Positions 27,614 through 37,889 of a stretch of 64,000 bases of DNA are shown here, in pieces; the first letter of the stretch is position 1; each line of letters opens with the position of its first letter. The stretch spans positions 186,001-250,000 of the forward strand of contig NZ_JACJVI010000002.1 in assembly GCF_014237835.1 (NCBI RefSeq), given 5' to 3'. A program made the translations under genes and the position numbers. This DNA is from Rhizobium sp. AQ_MP (lineage in GTDB: Bacteria > Pseudomonadota > Alphaproteobacteria > Rhizobiales > Rhizobiaceae). The notes under the pieces are model-generated. The model saw nothing but the letters and a program-made list of their open reading frames with translations, had not been told where the DNA came from and did no database searches.

Positions 27614-30154
27614 GTGTTCATCGATCGTATACTGTCGCGCTTCAACATCCAGACGAAGGTCCTGATTTTCATCCTGCCTTTCGTCATCAGCATTTCTGCC
27701 GTTGGCTTTACGGGTCTCTATGCCTCGGGTCTCCTCCAAGGCCGTATCGAGATCTCCAACAGCGTCCTGCAGTCCCTCAGCGGGTTTCGCGACGTTTCGG
27801 CTTCAATGACCAGTTTTCTCGCCGATACGACGGATGCCGCAAAGGCCGACCTGACCGGACGGCTCGAGCAACAGAAGCGGGATCTCGATACCACGCTTTC
27901 GCAGCTCTCCCCAGATGCGGATGGTCGGTCGGAGCTGGAGCAGGCATCCAGCCTGATCACAAAGGTCTTCGCGCACATCGATAGCCTCTGGGGTCTGCAC
28001 GGCGAGAAGGCGAACCTGGTTCAGTCGCTGCAGACCGGCACCGCCAAGGTCGTCGCTTTCCAGACCCAGATGGCCACCGCCATGGTGTCGCTGGATCAGG
28101 CAGTGCAGGCCGATGACGCAGCCGCAAAGACGATGTTGCGGGATGCCGAGAGCATTCGCAGCACCGGCACCTTCCTGACGGAGACCAACTCCGCTTTCAC
28201 CAAGGCCAAGTCGCCGGATGAGAAGTTCGCCGTGATTTCTGCGCGGATCGATGAGATCCTTGCCCGCCAGCAGGTACTTGCAGCCGTCCTGCCAAAGGCG
28301 AACCAGTCTGCCGCGAAGACGCTCGAAAAGATCGGCGGGGAGCTGAAGACAGCTCTTGCCGGTACGGACCGCTCCGAAGCTGCGGTGACGGCAGTTGCCG
28401 GACAGCTGCGCAATTTCACCCAGCTCAACGCCTATCTCGGCCTGGCTGCCCAGCAGAAGATGAAGGAAGCGACGATCAAGTTCGGCGAACTGGATGCACC
28501 GCTTGCCAAGGCTCAGGCTGTCATTGCCGACGGACGCATGCTGCAGTCGGCCGGCTATGGTCTGCAGATCATGATGGCTCGCTTCCTGCTCGAGCCGAGC
28601 CAGGAGAATCGCGCCTTGCTCGACAAAGAGTTCTCCGCACTGAAGTCGGCGCTGGCTGCGCTCGAAAAGACGGCCGCTGATCAGCCAGATATGGTCAAGG
28701 CGGCGCAGGAGCTCGGACCCGTCGTCGATCAGATGGCAGCCGCCAGTGTCGATTTCGTCAAGGTCAGCCAGGACCGGAATGTCAGCTTCCAGCAGGCCGG
28801 TGCCGATCTCAATGTTATCTGGAAACACCTGACGAGCTTTGCCGAGACGCAGAAGGTCTCCGCAGGCCAGGAGCGCCAGGAAGCGAACTCCATCTCGATC
28901 GGCGCGACCGCGCTTGGTATCCTGATCTCGATCTTTGCCGGTATCGGCCTGGTGCTCACCTTCAAGGGTCCAATCGGCCAGATCACCGGCGCCATGCGTC
29001 GCCTGGCCGAAGGCGTGCTCGATACCAAGATCAATGGCGAGGCGCGTGTCGACGAAATCGGCGAGATGGCGCGTGCGCTCGGCGTCTTCAAGCAGAATGC
29101 GCTGTCGAAGATCGAAATCGAAAGCCGCAGCGAAGCCGAGCGTGCCCAGGCCGAGGACGAGCGTCGTCGCAACGATCTCGAAAAGCAGGAGATCGATCGC
29201 CAGATCGACTTCGCCGTCAACGCGCTGGCGTCCGGCCTCGGTCGCCTTGCCAAGGGCGATATCTCGGAGACCATCGACACGCCGTTCCACGGTCGTCTCG
29301 AGCAGTTGCGCAACGACTTCAACCAGTCGCTGGAGCATCTGCAGGATACGATGACGCAGATCCGTTCCAATACCTACATGATCCAGCGCAATGCTGCGGA
29401 GATGAGCAGTGCGGCCGACCAGCTTGCCAAGCGCACCGAACAGCAGGCGGCGTCACTTGAGGAAACCGCCGCTGCCGTCGACGAGATCACCGTCACCGTC
29501 AAGTCGTCGGCCGAGCGGGCCGAGGAAGTGAACAACATCGTGGCCGATACCAAGGGCCGTGCGGACACATCGTCGACCGTAGTCGGAAACGCAATCGATG
29601 CCATGGGTCGGATCGAGGACGCCTCTGGCCAGATCGTGCAGATCATCGACGTGATCGACGAGATTGCCTTCCAGACCAACCTCCTGGCGCTGAACGCTGG
29701 GATCGAAGCTGCCCGTGCCGGCGAGGCCGGCAAGGGGTTTGCCGTCGTCGCACAGGAAGTGCGCGAACTCGCGCAGCGTTCGGCGGGGGCTGCCCAGCAG
29801 ATCAAGGACCTCATCCACAAGTCGAGCACGGAAGTATCCGCCGGCTCCAAGCTGGTCCAGCAGACCGGGGCCGTGCTTGCCGAGATCTCGGCCAACATCA
29901 TCACGGTTGCCGACCGGGTCTCGGTCATCGCCATGGCAAGCCGTGACCAGTCGAACGCACTGGCCGAGGTCAATTCCTCGGTGAACGAAATGGACCAGAT
30001 GACCCAACGCAACGCGGCGATGGTGGAAGAGACCAATGCCGCGACCCGTCAGCTGGCGGACGAAGCGGATGCGCTGATGCAGCTGGTGAACCAGTTCAAA
30101 CTCGCACCGGAAGGTCGCAGGCAGGCTCCGCATTCGCATAGCCGGGCGGCCTGA
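27614..30154 (+). CDS. Methyl-accepting chemotaxis protein
   Basis: An 846-residue chemoreceptor. It has a first membrane segment ([19 protein letters not shown]), a long helical periplasmic domain of about 390 residues that resembles helical bimodular sensing modules, a second membrane segment near 430-452, a HAMP region, a second HAMP-like stretch around 535-590, and the MCP signalling hairpin with the conserved tip [26 protein letters not shown] at 27614 is chosen because GGAGGAG precedes it by nine bases; ATG at 27560 would add 18 residues. The C-terminus lacks the CheR-binding pentapeptide. The ligand is unknown. Confidence 0.9.
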   Translation: MFIDRILSRFNIQTKVLIFILPFVISISAVGFTGLYASGLLQGRIEISNSVLQSLSGFRDVSASMTSFLADTTDAAKADLTGRLEQQKRDLDTTLSQLSPDADGRSELEQASSLITKVFAHIDSLWGLHGEKANLVQSLQTGTAKVVAFQTQMATAMVSLDQAVQADDAAAKTMLRDAESIRSTGTFLTETNSAFTKAKSPDEKFAVISARIDEILARQQVLAAVLPKANQSAAKTLEKIGGELKTALAGTDRSEAAVTAVAGQLRNFTQLNAYLGLAAQQKMKEATIKFGELDAPLAKAQAVIADGRMLQSAGYGLQIMMARFLLEPSQENRALLDKEFSALKSALAALEKTAADQPDMVKAAQELGPVVDQMAAASVDFVKVSQDRNVSFQQAGADLNVIWKHLTSFAETQKVSAGQERQEANSISIGATALGILISIFAGIGLVLTFKGPIGQITGAMRRLAEGVLDTKINGEARVDEIGEMARALGVFKQNALSKIEIESRSEAERAQAEDERRRNDLEKQEIDRQIDFAVNALASGLGRLAKGDISETIDTPFHGRLEQLRNDFNQSLEHLQDTMTQIRSNTYMIQRNAAEMSSAADQLAKRTEQQAASLEETAAAVDEITVTVKSSAERAEEVNNIVADTKGRADTSSTVVGNAIDAMGRIEDASGQIVQIIDVIDEIAFQTNLLALNAGIEAARAGEAGKGFAVVAQEVRELAQRSAGAAQQIKDLIHKSSTEVSAGSKLVQQTGAVLAEISANIITVADRVSVIAMASRDQSNALAEVNSSVNEMDQMTQRNAAMVEETNAATRQLADEADALMQLVNQFKLAPEGRRQAPHSHSRAA

Positions 30155-30179
30155 CAGGAACGCCAGGATCTGGAGCAAC

Positions 30180-30209
30180 AAGCCGTCGGGTCGTCCCGGC
30201 GGCTTTTCC
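30180..30209 (+). terminator. Rho-independent terminator after the chemoreceptor
   Basis: AAGCCGTCGGG and CCCGGCGGCTT pair over 11 bases (one G-T) around the loop TCGT and are followed by a T-rich tail, 26 bases after the stop codon. Confidence 0.85.
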
Positions 30210-30289
30210 TTTTCCGGCGCTTTGTCACGCCGTCTTGGAAAGCGGTTGCCGGACCGCTATCCTTCTGCCGCAGGAGGACTGAGGACTTG

Positions 30290-32110
30290 ATGAGCGGAAC
30301 GCTACCACCCCAACGGCGGCTTGCTGTCGCGCGGCGCATGATTGTCGCGCTGGTCATCGTTCTCGTCACGGCCAGCATGCTGCTTATGACCATCGGCAAT
30401 CGCGTCCTGACGCAGAACGTCATGACGGAGGCCTCCCTGCAGGCCGACAGCGCGCTCCGCCTTGCGACCTCGGCGCTCTCCGGTCACCTCAGCCGCTACG
30501 AGACGCTGCCGGCGCTCATTGCCGACCACGAGGACATGAAGGAACTGGTGCTGGATCCCGGCAATCCGGCGCTCCGCGAGGCGGCCAATCTCTATCTGAA
30601 GGAGATCAACACGCTGCTCGAATCCTCGGACATCTATGTGATGACCATGGATGGCAAAACGATCGCTGCCAGCAATTTCGACGGACCGGCGAGCTTCGTC
30701 GGCGAGAACTTCAGCTATCGCCCTTATTTCTTCGAAGCAGCTGCCGGCAAGCAGGCGCGGTTTTATGCGCTCGGCACGACGTCCCTGAAGCGCGGATACT
30801 ACTTCTCCTCGCCCATCGAAGTGGATGGTGTCATCCGCGGTGTGATCGCCTTCAAGGTCGATATCGAGGGAATCGAAACGTCGTGGCGAGGCGGCCAGTA
30901 CAAGATCTTGGTCCACGACCCCGAGGGCATCATCTTCATGACCGGGAACCCGGAATGGCTGTATTCCTCGGTGCAGCCGCTGACCCCGGAGCGGTTGGAG
31001 CGTACTTCGGCTTCGCGCCGATATGCCGATGCGGTGCTGCGCGAACTGCCGATCAGGCGCAGTACACTCGGGGAGCATGTGCTGATGACCGTCAGCCAGG
31101 CCAGTGGCACGCGGGAGTATCTGGTGCTTGAGCAGTATATGCCGGGCGCCGACTGGACGGTGAAGGTGCTGTTCGATACAGGCACGATCCATGCCCAGGC
31201 CCGTACCATGCTGGTCGCGATCCTCCTGTCGCTCTGCCTCTTCGGACTCGGGCTTGCCGTCGTCATCCAGCGCCGGGCGCGGTTGCAGGAGCGGATGCAT
31301 ATGCAGATCGAGGCCCAGGCGGAGCTCGAGCGACGGGTCGAGGAACGCACGGCGGACCTGGCGCGCGTCAACAGCCAATTGCGTCAGACACAGGCGGACC
31401 TCATCCAGGCCGGCAAGCTTGCGGGCCTCGGCCAGATGTCGGCCGCCCTGTCACATGAGTTCAATCAGCCTCTGGCTGCTGCGAAAACCTATGCCGACAG
31501 CGCTACGATGCTGATCGACCGCGACAGGATCCCCGAGGCGCGCGACAATCTCGGGCGGATTTCCAATCTCATCGACCGTATGGCCTCTATCTCGCGGCAC
31601 CTGCGAAACTTCGCGCGCAAGCCGAACGAGAAGCTCGGACCCATCTCGATCAAGGAGGTGGTCGAGGAAACGCTCGAAATCGTCTCCGCCCGGCTCGGAA
31701 CGGCGGATGCAACCCTGTCGCTGAACTTCGAGCCGGGGTTGCCGCCTGTGCAGGGCGGCTCGGTGCGACTGCAGCAGGTGCTTGTCAACATCATCACCAA
31801 TGCCTGTGACGCCGTGGAAGGTCTCGATGACCGCAGGATCGAGCTGTCGGCGCGACGGGATCAGGGGCGGGTGGTGATCGAGATCGCCGACCGTGGCCCG
31901 GGTGTGCCGGCTGCGATCGTCGAGCGGATCTTCGATCCCTTCTTCACCACCAAGGGTGTCGGCAAGGGGCTTGGTCTGGGGCTTTCGATTTCCTACAACA
32001 TCATCAAGGATTTCGGCGGCAGCCTGACGGTCGGGCAGCGCGAGGGCGGCGGTGCGCTGTTCCGCATCGAGCTCCTGGAAGCAGAGGCATTGAACGAGGC
32101 GGCGGAATGA
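30290..32110 (+). CDS. DctB-like sensor histidine kinase
   Basis: A 606-residue kinase. One membrane segment lies at about 17-35, then a periplasmic double-PAS-type sensor domain to about 300, a second membrane segment at 308-327, a coiled coil, a HisKA domain with the phosphoacceptor His389 in LSHEFNQPLAAAKTYAD, and an ATPase domain with NACDAVEG, DRGPGVP and GKGLGLGLS boxes. The sensor type and HisKA sequence are those of DctB, the C4-dicarboxylate sensor. The start ATG at 30290 follows GAGGA. It overlaps the response regulator gene by four bases and precedes tctCBA instead of dctA, so it probably senses a di- or tricarboxylate carried by that transporter. Confidence 0.87.
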   Translation: MSGTLPPQRRLAVARRMIVALVIVLVTASMLLMTIGNRVLTQNVMTEASLQADSALRLATSALSGHLSRYETLPALIADHEDMKELVLDPGNPALREAANLYLKEINTLLESSDIYVMTMDGKTIAASNFDGPASFVGENFSYRPYFFEAAAGKQARFYALGTTSLKRGYYFSSPIEVDGVIRGVIAFKVDIEGIETSWRGGQYKILVHDPEGIIFMTGNPEWLYSSVQPLTPERLERTSASRRYADAVLRELPIRRSTLGEHVLMTVSQASGTREYLVLEQYMPGADWTVKVLFDTGTIHAQARTMLVAILLSLCLFGLGLAVVIQRRARLQERMHMQIEAQAELERRVEERTADLARVNSQLRQTQADLIQAGKLAGLGQMSAALSHEFNQPLAAAKTYADSATMLIDRDRIPEARDNLGRISNLIDRMASISRHLRNFARKPNEKLGPISIKEVVEETLEIVSARLGTADATLSLNFEPGLPPVQGGSVRLQQVLVNIITNACDAVEGLDDRRIELSARRDQGRVVIEIADRGPGVPAAIVERIFDPFFTTKGVGKGLGLGLSISYNIIKDFGGSLTVGQREGGGALFRIELLEAEALNEAAE

Positions 32111-33456
32111 ACTCAGGTCTGGTGTTGCTCGTCGATGACGAGGAGGAGCTGCGCTTCTCCACCAGTCAGGCGCTCGAATTGCATGGCCTGCAGGTCAAGG
32201 CCTTCGCCTCGGGCGAGGAGGTGCTGGCGCGTGTCGGCTTCGGCTTCGATGGTGTCGTCGTCTCCGACATCCGCATGCCGGGCATCGACGGGATGACACT
32301 GTTGCACAGGATCCGGGAACTCGATCACGAAATTCCGGTGATCTTGGTGACCGGCCATGGCGAGGTGCAGCTCGCGGTCAAGGCGATGCGCGAAGGTGCC
32401 TATGATTTCATCGAGAAGCCGTTTGCAAGCCATGCACTGGCGGGTGTGGTGCGGCATGCGCTGGACCGTCGTTCGCTCGTTTTGGAAAACCGCCGCCTCA
32501 GGGCGGCCGCCGGCAAGCGCGACGACATCGAAACTCGGCTTCCGGGGCGCACGCCCGTCATGGTCGATCTCAGATACCGCGTGCGGGCGATCGGGGCGAC
32601 GGAAGCCGATGCGCTGATCATCGGCGAGACCGGCGTTGGCAAGGAAGTCGTGGCCCGCAGTCTGCATGATGTCAGCGGCCGGGCCAAGGGACCGTTTCTC
32701 GCCATCAACTGCGCCTCGCTGCCGGACACTCTGATCGAGAGCGAACTCTTCGGTCATGAGGCCGGGGCCTTTCCCGGCGCCATCCGGGCGCGTTACGGCA
32801 AGTTTGAGCATGGGCGGGGTGGCACCATACTGCTCGACGAGATCAGCTCCATGCCGCTCGATCTGCAGGCAAAGTTCCTGCGCGTGCTGCAGGAGCGGAC
32901 GATCACGCGTCTCGGGTCGAACGAAATCGTACCGCTCGATGTCAGGTTCCTCGCCACGAGCAAGGTGGATCTGGAAGGCGAGGTGGCGGCTGGTCGCTTC
33001 CGGGCCGACCTTTTCTATCGGCTGAATGTCGTGACGCTGCGCGTGCCGTCGCTTGCCCAGAGGCAGGCCGATATCCCATTGCTCTTCCTGCATCTCGTGC
33101 GGGAAGCCTGTGCGCGCTACGGCCGCGACGACATGGAAGTCGAGCCGGAGATCCTGTCGGAGATCGCAGAGCGAGACTGGCCGGGTAATGTGCGGGAATT
33201 GCGCAATGCTGCCGACCGACTGGTGCTCGGGCTTGAAACCGGGCTCGACAGTGCGGCAGGTCTCGAAAACGCCAATACACGCCTCGCCGACAAGGTGGCG
33301 GCCTATGAAAAGCAGCTGATCGCCAATGCCATCAGTGCCCATGGCGGGGCCCTGAGACCCGTCTACGAACAGCTCGGGATCTCCCGAAAGACGCTCTACG
33401 AGAAGATGCAGAAGCATGGCCTCGACAAGAGTCTGGCCTTTGACGGCCGCGATTGA
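32107..33456 (+). CDS. DctD-like sigma54-dependent response regulator
   Basis: A 449-residue regulator: receiver domain with phospho-acceptor Asp54 (VVSDIRMPG), a sigma54-interacting AAA+ domain with Walker A GETGVGKE and Walker B GGTILLDEI, and a C-terminal Fis-type HTH (ALRPVYEQLGISRKTLYEKMQKHG). The sigma54 contact loop reads GAFPGA at 220-225 instead of GAFTGA; I believe this variant occurs in DctD-type proteins, so it is not necessarily inactivating. The gene sits 222 bases before tctC, and two tandem palindromic sites lie just downstream of its stop. It should activate tctCBA from a sigma54 promoter. Confidence 0.88.
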   Translation: MNSGLVLLVDDEEELRFSTSQALELHGLQVKAFASGEEVLARVGFGFDGVVVSDIRMPGIDGMTLLHRIRELDHEIPVILVTGHGEVQLAVKAMREGAYDFIEKPFASHALAGVVRHALDRRSLVLENRRLRAAAGKRDDIETRLPGRTPVMVDLRYRVRAIGATEADALIIGETGVGKEVVARSLHDVSGRAKGPFLAINCASLPDTLIESELFGHEAGAFPGAIRARYGKFEHGRGGTILLDEISSMPLDLQAKFLRVLQERTITRLGSNEIVPLDVRFLATSKVDLEGEVAAGRFRADLFYRLNVVTLRVPSLAQRQADIPLLFLHLVREACARYGRDDMEVEPEILSEIAERDWPGNVRELRNAADRLVLGLETGLDSAAGLENANTRLADKVAAYEKQLIANAISAHGGALRPVYEQLGISRKTLYEKMQKHGLDKSLAFDGRD

Positions 33457-33487
33457 CCCGCTACTGTCAGGCTGTTTTGACAGGCGA

Positions 33488-33537
33488 TGGGTGGAAATCC
33501 ACACATCGCTTGAGCCTCTTGGGCGGAAATCTACCCA
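33488..33537 (+). promoter_or_regulatory. Tandem upstream activator sites for tctCBA
   Basis: TGGGTGGAAATCCACACA (33488-33505) and TGGGCGGAAATCTACCCA (33520-33537) match at 15 of 18 positions. Both have a GGAAATC core with partial dyad symmetry. Their centres are 32 bases apart, close to three helical turns, which is typical of cooperative enhancer sites for sigma54 activators. They lie 140-190 bases before tctC and are the likely targets of the adjacent DctD-like regulator. Confidence 0.7.
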
Positions 33538-33678
33538 TGTTGCGATGCGACAGGTCAGAAAAGCTTAACACTCTCCTTTCGCAGCGATTGTGGCGCGCCT
33601 CCGCCTGAAGAAGATCGGGCCATCCAATGCCGGCGGGAGGAGCCGAACCGGCAGGATCCATCGAACCGGGAGGCTTTC

Positions 33679-34659
33679 ATGATTTTCTTCAAGTCGCTTT
33701 TCAGCGCGACCGCCATTGCGGCAACCTTCATCGCAGCAGCCGCATCGGCTCAGACCTATCCTGAGCGCTCGATCACCATGGTCGTGCCGTTCGCCGCCGG
33801 CGGTCCGACCGACACGGTCGCACGTCTCGTCGCTGAATCCATGTCCAAGGATCTCGGCCAGCAGGTTCTCGTCGAGAATGTCGGCGGCGCCGGCGGCACG
33901 CTGGGTGCCGGTCGTGTGGCGAGCTCCGAGCCGGATGGCTACACCATTCTTCTGCATCATATCGGCATGGCGACCAGCGCCACCCTCTATCGCAAGCTCG
34001 CCTATGATCCGCTCAATGCCTTCGACTATGTCGGTCTCGTCACCGATGTGCCGATGACCATCGTCGCACGCAAGGACTTTGAGCCGACAGACCTCAAGGG
34101 TCTCGTCGATTATGTCAAGGCCAACAAGGACACCGTCACCGTCGCGAATGCCGGCATCGGTGCTGCCTCGCATCTTTGCGGCATGCTGTTCATGAGCCAG
34201 ATCGAGACCCCGCTCGTCACCGTTCCCTACAAGGGCACGGGTCCTGCCATGACCGATCTGCTCGGCGGCCAGGTCGACATCATGTGCGACCAGACCACCA
34301 ACACGACGAAGCAGATCCAGGGCGGCACGATCAAGGCCTATGCCGTCACGTCCGCCGAGCGCCTGCCGGTGCTGCCGGATGTGCCGACCGCTGCCGAAGG
34401 TGGCCTCAACGACTTCCAGGTCGGCATCTGGCATGGCGTCTACGTGCCGAAGGGCACGCCGGCTGAGGCGATCGACAAGCTCAACGCGTCGCTGAAGAAG
34501 GCTCTGGCCGACGAGAACGTGGCTGCCCGCTTTGCCGAACTTGGCACCGCGCCGTCGCCTGAAGCCGACGTCACCCCGGCGGCTCTGAAGGCCAAGCTGG
34601 AGGGCGAAATCGCCCGCTGGAAGCCGGTCATCGAAGCTGCCGGCCAGTACGCCGACTGA
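33679..34659 (+). CDS. tctC: TctC-type periplasmic solute-binding protein
   Basis: A 326-residue protein of the Bug/TctC family, with a signal peptide (ATAIAATFIAAAASA, cleavage before QTYPERS) and the typical MVVPFAAGGPTDTVARLVA and GTLGAGRVASSEPDGYT segments. It delivers a carboxylate such as citrate or another tricarboxylate to the TctBA membrane complex. The start ATG at 33679 follows GGGAGG. It is the first gene of tctCBA; a 102-base gap to tctB may allow higher expression of the binding protein. Confidence 0.9.
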   Translation: MIFFKSLFSATAIAATFIAAAASAQTYPERSITMVVPFAAGGPTDTVARLVAESMSKDLGQQVLVENVGGAGGTLGAGRVASSEPDGYTILLHHIGMATSATLYRKLAYDPLNAFDYVGLVTDVPMTIVARKDFEPTDLKGLVDYVKANKDTVTVANAGIGAASHLCGMLFMSQIETPLVTVPYKGTGPAMTDLLGGQVDIMCDQTTNTTKQIQGGTIKAYAVTSAERLPVLPDVPTAAEGGLNDFQVGIWHGVYVPKGTPAEAIDKLNASLKKALADENVAARFAELGTAPSPEADVTPAALKAKLEGEIARWKPVIEAAGQYAD

Positions 34660-34761
34660 ACCATCCACGTCTGCGCGGATCCGGTTTTCAAGACCGGGTC
34701 CGCGACTTGTCGTGCCGGGCGGTGCGCTTAAGCCCGTCCGCGCCTTTTGTCGGGGGACACC

Positions 34762-35220
34762 ATGATATCCTTACGCTTCGACACGGCCAACCTCATCTGT
34801 GGTCTGCTGTTCATCGGGCTCGGCCTCTTCTTCGTCATTCAATCGCTGTCGCTGGAACTCGGCACAGCTTTTCGCATGGGACCCGGTTATTTCCCGCTGG
34901 TGCTTGCGGGCGTTCTGACCCTGCTCGGGGTCGTCATTCTGGTTCAGTCCGTGAAGGTCACCGGTGAGGTGATCGGCGCGATTGCCTGGCGGGGCATGCT
35001 CTTCATCCTGCCGGCGCCGATCGTCTTCGGCCTTCTGGTGCGCGGTGCTGGTTTCGTGCCGGCACTTTTCGTCGCCGCCTTCATCGCGAGCTTCGCGTCG
35101 GAGCGCCTCAGGGTTCCAGCGGCGCTGGCTCTGGCCGCCGGCATCACCTTCTTCTCTGTCCTCGTGTTCAGCTACGGGCTCGGCCTGCCGTTCGAACGTT
35201 TCGGCCCCTGGTTCCGTTGA
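34762..35220 (+). CDS. tctB: Tripartite tricarboxylate transporter small membrane subunit
   Basis: A 152-residue protein with four membrane segments (LICGLLFIGLGLFFVIQSL, YFPLVLAGVLTLLGVVILV, GMLFILPAPIVFGLLV and ALALAAGITFFSVLVFSYGLGLPF), typical in length and pattern for TctB. The GPGYFP motif after the first segment is characteristic. ATG at 34762 follows GGGGGA. It ends 10 bases before tctA. Confidence 0.9.
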   Translation: MISLRFDTANLICGLLFIGLGLFFVIQSLSLELGTAFRMGPGYFPLVLAGVLTLLGVVILVQSVKVTGEVIGAIAWRGMLFILPAPIVFGLLVRGAGFVPALFVAAFIASFASERLRVPAALALAAGITFFSVLVFSYGLGLPFERFGPWFR

Positions 35221-35230
35221 GGAGGCGGCC

Positions 35231-36736
35231 ATGGATTTCATCAGTAATCTCGCCCTTGGTTTTTCGACGGCCGGCTCCATCGAGAACCTGTTCTTCTGCC
35301 TGATCGGCGTCATTCTCGGCACGCTGATCGGCGTTCTTCCCGGCATCGGTGCCACGGCGACCATCGCCATGCTCCTGCCGATTACCTTCCAGCTTGAGCC
35401 CGTTTCGTCGCTGATCATGCTGGCCGGCATCTATTACGGCGCGCAGTATGGCGGCTCCACCACGGCGATCCTGATCAACATGCCGGGTGAATCCTCCTCG
35501 GCAGTGACCGCGATCGACGGCTACCAGATGGCCCGCAAGGGAAGGGCAGGGGCGGCCCTTGCGATCGCCGCGATCGGCTCCTTCTTCGCCGGTACCGTCT
35601 CGACCTTCTTGGTTGCGATCTTCGCGCCCCCGCTCACCGCCATCGCACTCGAATTCGGCGCGGCGGAATACTTCTCGCTGATGATCGTCGGCCTTGTCTC
35701 GTCGATCGCCCTCGCCCATGGATCGATCATCAAGGCGCTGGCCATGGTCGCGCTCGGTCTGCTGCTCGGGCTTGTCGGCACGGACATCTATTCGGGCACG
35801 CCGCGCTTCACGATGGGCATCACCGAATACGCCGATGGCCTGAACTTCGTCGCGGTTGCCGTGGGAGTCTTCGGTGTCGCCGAAATCCTGCGCAACCTCG
35901 AAAGCGATCGCAATCGCTCGGTGCTGATGACCAAGGTCAGCGGGCTCATGCCGACGCGTGACGACTTCAAGCGGATGATCGGCCCAGTGCTGCGCGGCAC
36001 CGGCATCGGCTCGGCGCTCGGCATCCTGCCGGGTGGTGGCGCGATCCTCGCCTCCTTCGCGTCTTACACGGTCGAAAAACGCATGGCGAAGAACCCTGAG
36101 GAGTTTGGCCATGGTGCGATCGAAGGTGTCGCCGGTCCGGAATCGGCCAACAATGCCGGTGCGCAGACCTCGTTCATCCCGCTGCTCACGCTTGGCATCC
36201 CTGCCAATCCGGTGATGGCGCTGATGGTCGGGGCTATGATCATTCAGGGCATCGTGCCCGGGCCGAATGTCGCCAGCGAACAGCCGGCTCTGTTCTGGGG
36301 CATCATCGCCTCCATGTGGATCGGCAACCTGATGCTCTTGGTTCTGAACCTGCCGCTGATCGGCCTTTGGGTGAAGCTGCTCACAATCCCCTATTACGTG
36401 CTCTTCCCGATCATCATGGCCTTCTGCTCGATCGGGGTCTACAGCGTCAATGGCAATATCTACGACCTCTATGCCGTCGCCTTCTTCGGTCTCATCGGCT
36501 ACGTGCTCGTTAAGCTGCGCTGCGAGCCGGCGCCCTTGCTGCTTGGCTTCGTTCTCGGCCCCTTGCTGGAAGAGAACTTGCGCCGCGCCATGATCCTGTC
36601 GCGCGGCGACCCGTCGACCTTCGTGACCCGCCCGATCAGCGCGACACTGCTCTTGATCGCGCTTGCTGTGCTGGTCATCGTCTTCCTCCCGAGCGTCAAG
36701 AAGAAGCGCGAGGAGGTCTTCCAGGAAGAGGACTGA
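35231..36736 (+). CDS. tctA: Tripartite tricarboxylate transporter large membrane subunit
   Basis: A 501-residue permease with about 11-12 membrane segments and the family motifs [17 protein letters not shown] and [20 protein letters not shown] near the N-terminus, with a second copy of the pattern at [16 protein letters not shown]. It is full length and carries the substrate using the cation gradient. ATG at 35231 follows GGAGG. It closes the tctCBA operon before a strong terminator. Confidence 0.93.
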   Translation: MDFISNLALGFSTAGSIENLFFCLIGVILGTLIGVLPGIGATATIAMLLPITFQLEPVSSLIMLAGIYYGAQYGGSTTAILINMPGESSSAVTAIDGYQMARKGRAGAALAIAAIGSFFAGTVSTFLVAIFAPPLTAIALEFGAAEYFSLMIVGLVSSIALAHGSIIKALAMVALGLLLGLVGTDIYSGTPRFTMGITEYADGLNFVAVAVGVFGVAEILRNLESDRNRSVLMTKVSGLMPTRDDFKRMIGPVLRGTGIGSALGILPGGGAILASFASYTVEKRMAKNPEEFGHGAIEGVAGPESANNAGAQTSFIPLLTLGIPANPVMALMVGAMIIQGIVPGPNVASEQPALFWGIIASMWIGNLMLLVLNLPLIGLWVKLLTIPYYVLFPIIMAFCSIGVYSVNGNIYDLYAVAFFGLIGYVLVKLRCEPAPLLLGFVLGPLLEENLRRAMILSRGDPSTFVTRPISATLLLIALAVLVIVFLPSVKKKREEVFQEED

Positions 36737-36759
36737 GGTCTGTCATCCTGTCACTTTCG

Positions 36760-36787
36760 AAGGCTGGCGGCGACGCCAGCCTTTTTT
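36760..36787 (+). terminator. Rho-independent terminator of tctCBA
   Basis: AAGGCTGGC and GCCAGCCTT form a 9-base stem with loop GGCGAC, followed by a run of T, 24 bases after the tctA stop. It lies between convergent operons and touches the stop of the minus-strand binding-protein gene. Confidence 0.9.
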
Positions 36788-37889
36788 ATTGCTGAGGTGC
36801 GCCGGGAGCGAAAAGCGAGGTCCAGTTGCGGATGAACTCTTCGCGCGTTGCCCTGTCCTGCGCCGCGAGCAGAGCGGGGCCAACCCTGATCGGGCGGCCG
36901 ATACCGGATTCGATGAGCGAGATCGGGCCGTCGACGCCGGGCGGCAGCGGCGCGTTTTCGGCGAAGTAAAAGGCCTTTTCTCGGGCAACCTTCTGGCCGC
37001 GTTCGGAGACGAGGTAATCGACGAAGCGGGCGGCCAATTCTGGCTGCGGCGAGTGCGTCGGGATCATCGCGCCCCGGGTCAGGATGAGCGTATAGTCACG
37101 GGGGACGACGACGCGCATGTCATTGTTGCGCAGGTAACGCGCATAGGCATAGGAGCCGAGGATGTTGTAGGCGATCTTGAGGCGGCCGGTCTCGATCAGA
37201 TCGAGCACTTCCTTGTTGCAGCAGCTTGTGACCACCTGCGCACGGCTGAAACTTTCCAGCAGTCGACCATAACTCGTGGGTGCCTGCTGGGCGTCATGGA
37301 ATGCCAGGAGATAGCCGACGCCGGAGAGCTTCACATTGTAGGTGCCGATCCGCGTCCAGTATTCGTCCGGCTTGCGGCGCAGAAGTTCGGCGATCTCGAC
37401 ATGGGAGCGGGGCACGTCTTCCGGCGGGACCTGGGCCGCGTTGTAGACGATCACGGCCGGCTCAAAGGCAAAGCCGAAGATTTCGTCGCGCCAGTTTGCC
37501 CAGGACGAAACCCGTTCCGTCTCGTCGGATCGATGCGAAAGGGCGCAGCCGTCATTGGCAAGCTTGACCAGATGGTCGACCGAGGAGGAGATCCAGAGAT
37601 CGCCATGGCCACGCTGCTGACGGCAGGCAAGTTCCGCCTCGCGAAAGAGGTCGTTGCTGACATAGTCGTTGAACTCGACCGTCACGTCCGGCGCAGTCTC
37701 CTGGAAGTCACGGATCAACGGTGCGATCACGTCCGCATCGGTCACGCCATTGATGACCAGACGCGCGCGCTCTTCCGCAGGGGCCTGGAACACGGAGCGG
37801 TCGCCTTCCAGCGCCGAGGCCGAAGTCGCACAGAGAGCTGTCGCGACGAGAGCTGCTGTAAACGAGCGTGTTGTCGTCGACAGGTTCAT
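36786..37889 (-). CDS. Periplasmic substrate-binding protein linked to a two-component system
   Basis: A 367-residue extracellular solute-binding protein (iron/thiamine-like type 2 fold) with a signal peptide (AALVATALCATSASA). Segments such as VINGVTDADVIAPLIRDFQE and ISSSVDHLVKLANDGCA fit the fold. No permease gene accompanies it. Its start overlaps the end of the histidine kinase gene by four bases, so it is the third gene of a regulator-kinase-binding-protein operon. This layout suggests that it presents a ligand to the kinase rather than to a transporter, and the neighbouring Tct transporter is the natural target. That role is inference. Confidence 0.8.
   Translation of the reverse strand: MNLSTTTRSFTAALVATALCATSASALEGDRSVFQAPAEERARLVINGVTDADVIAPLIRDFQETAPDVTVEFNDYVSNDLFREAELACRQQRGHGDLWISSSVDHLVKLANDGCALSHRSDETERVSSWANWRDEIFGFAFEPAVIVYNAAQVPPEDVPRSHVEIAELLRRKPDEYWTRIGTYNVKLSGVGYLLAFHDAQQAPTSYGRLLESFSRAQVVTSCCNKEVLDLIETGRLKIAYNILGSYAYARYLRNNDMRVVVPRDYTLILTRGAMIPTHSPQPELAARFVDYLVSERGQKVAREKAFYFAENAPLPPGVDGPISLIESGIGRPIRVGPALLAAQDRATREEFIRNWTSLFAPGAPQQ

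Noticed and set aside
33616..33631. -24/-12 sigma54 promoter candidate before tctC (GG at 33617-33618 and GC at 33629-33630, correct spacing)
   Set aside because: Only the GG and TGC cores match; the flanking bases are poor. The nearby TGGCGCG at 33590 has the -12 GC one base too close. I keep the enhancer sites but do not call a promoter.
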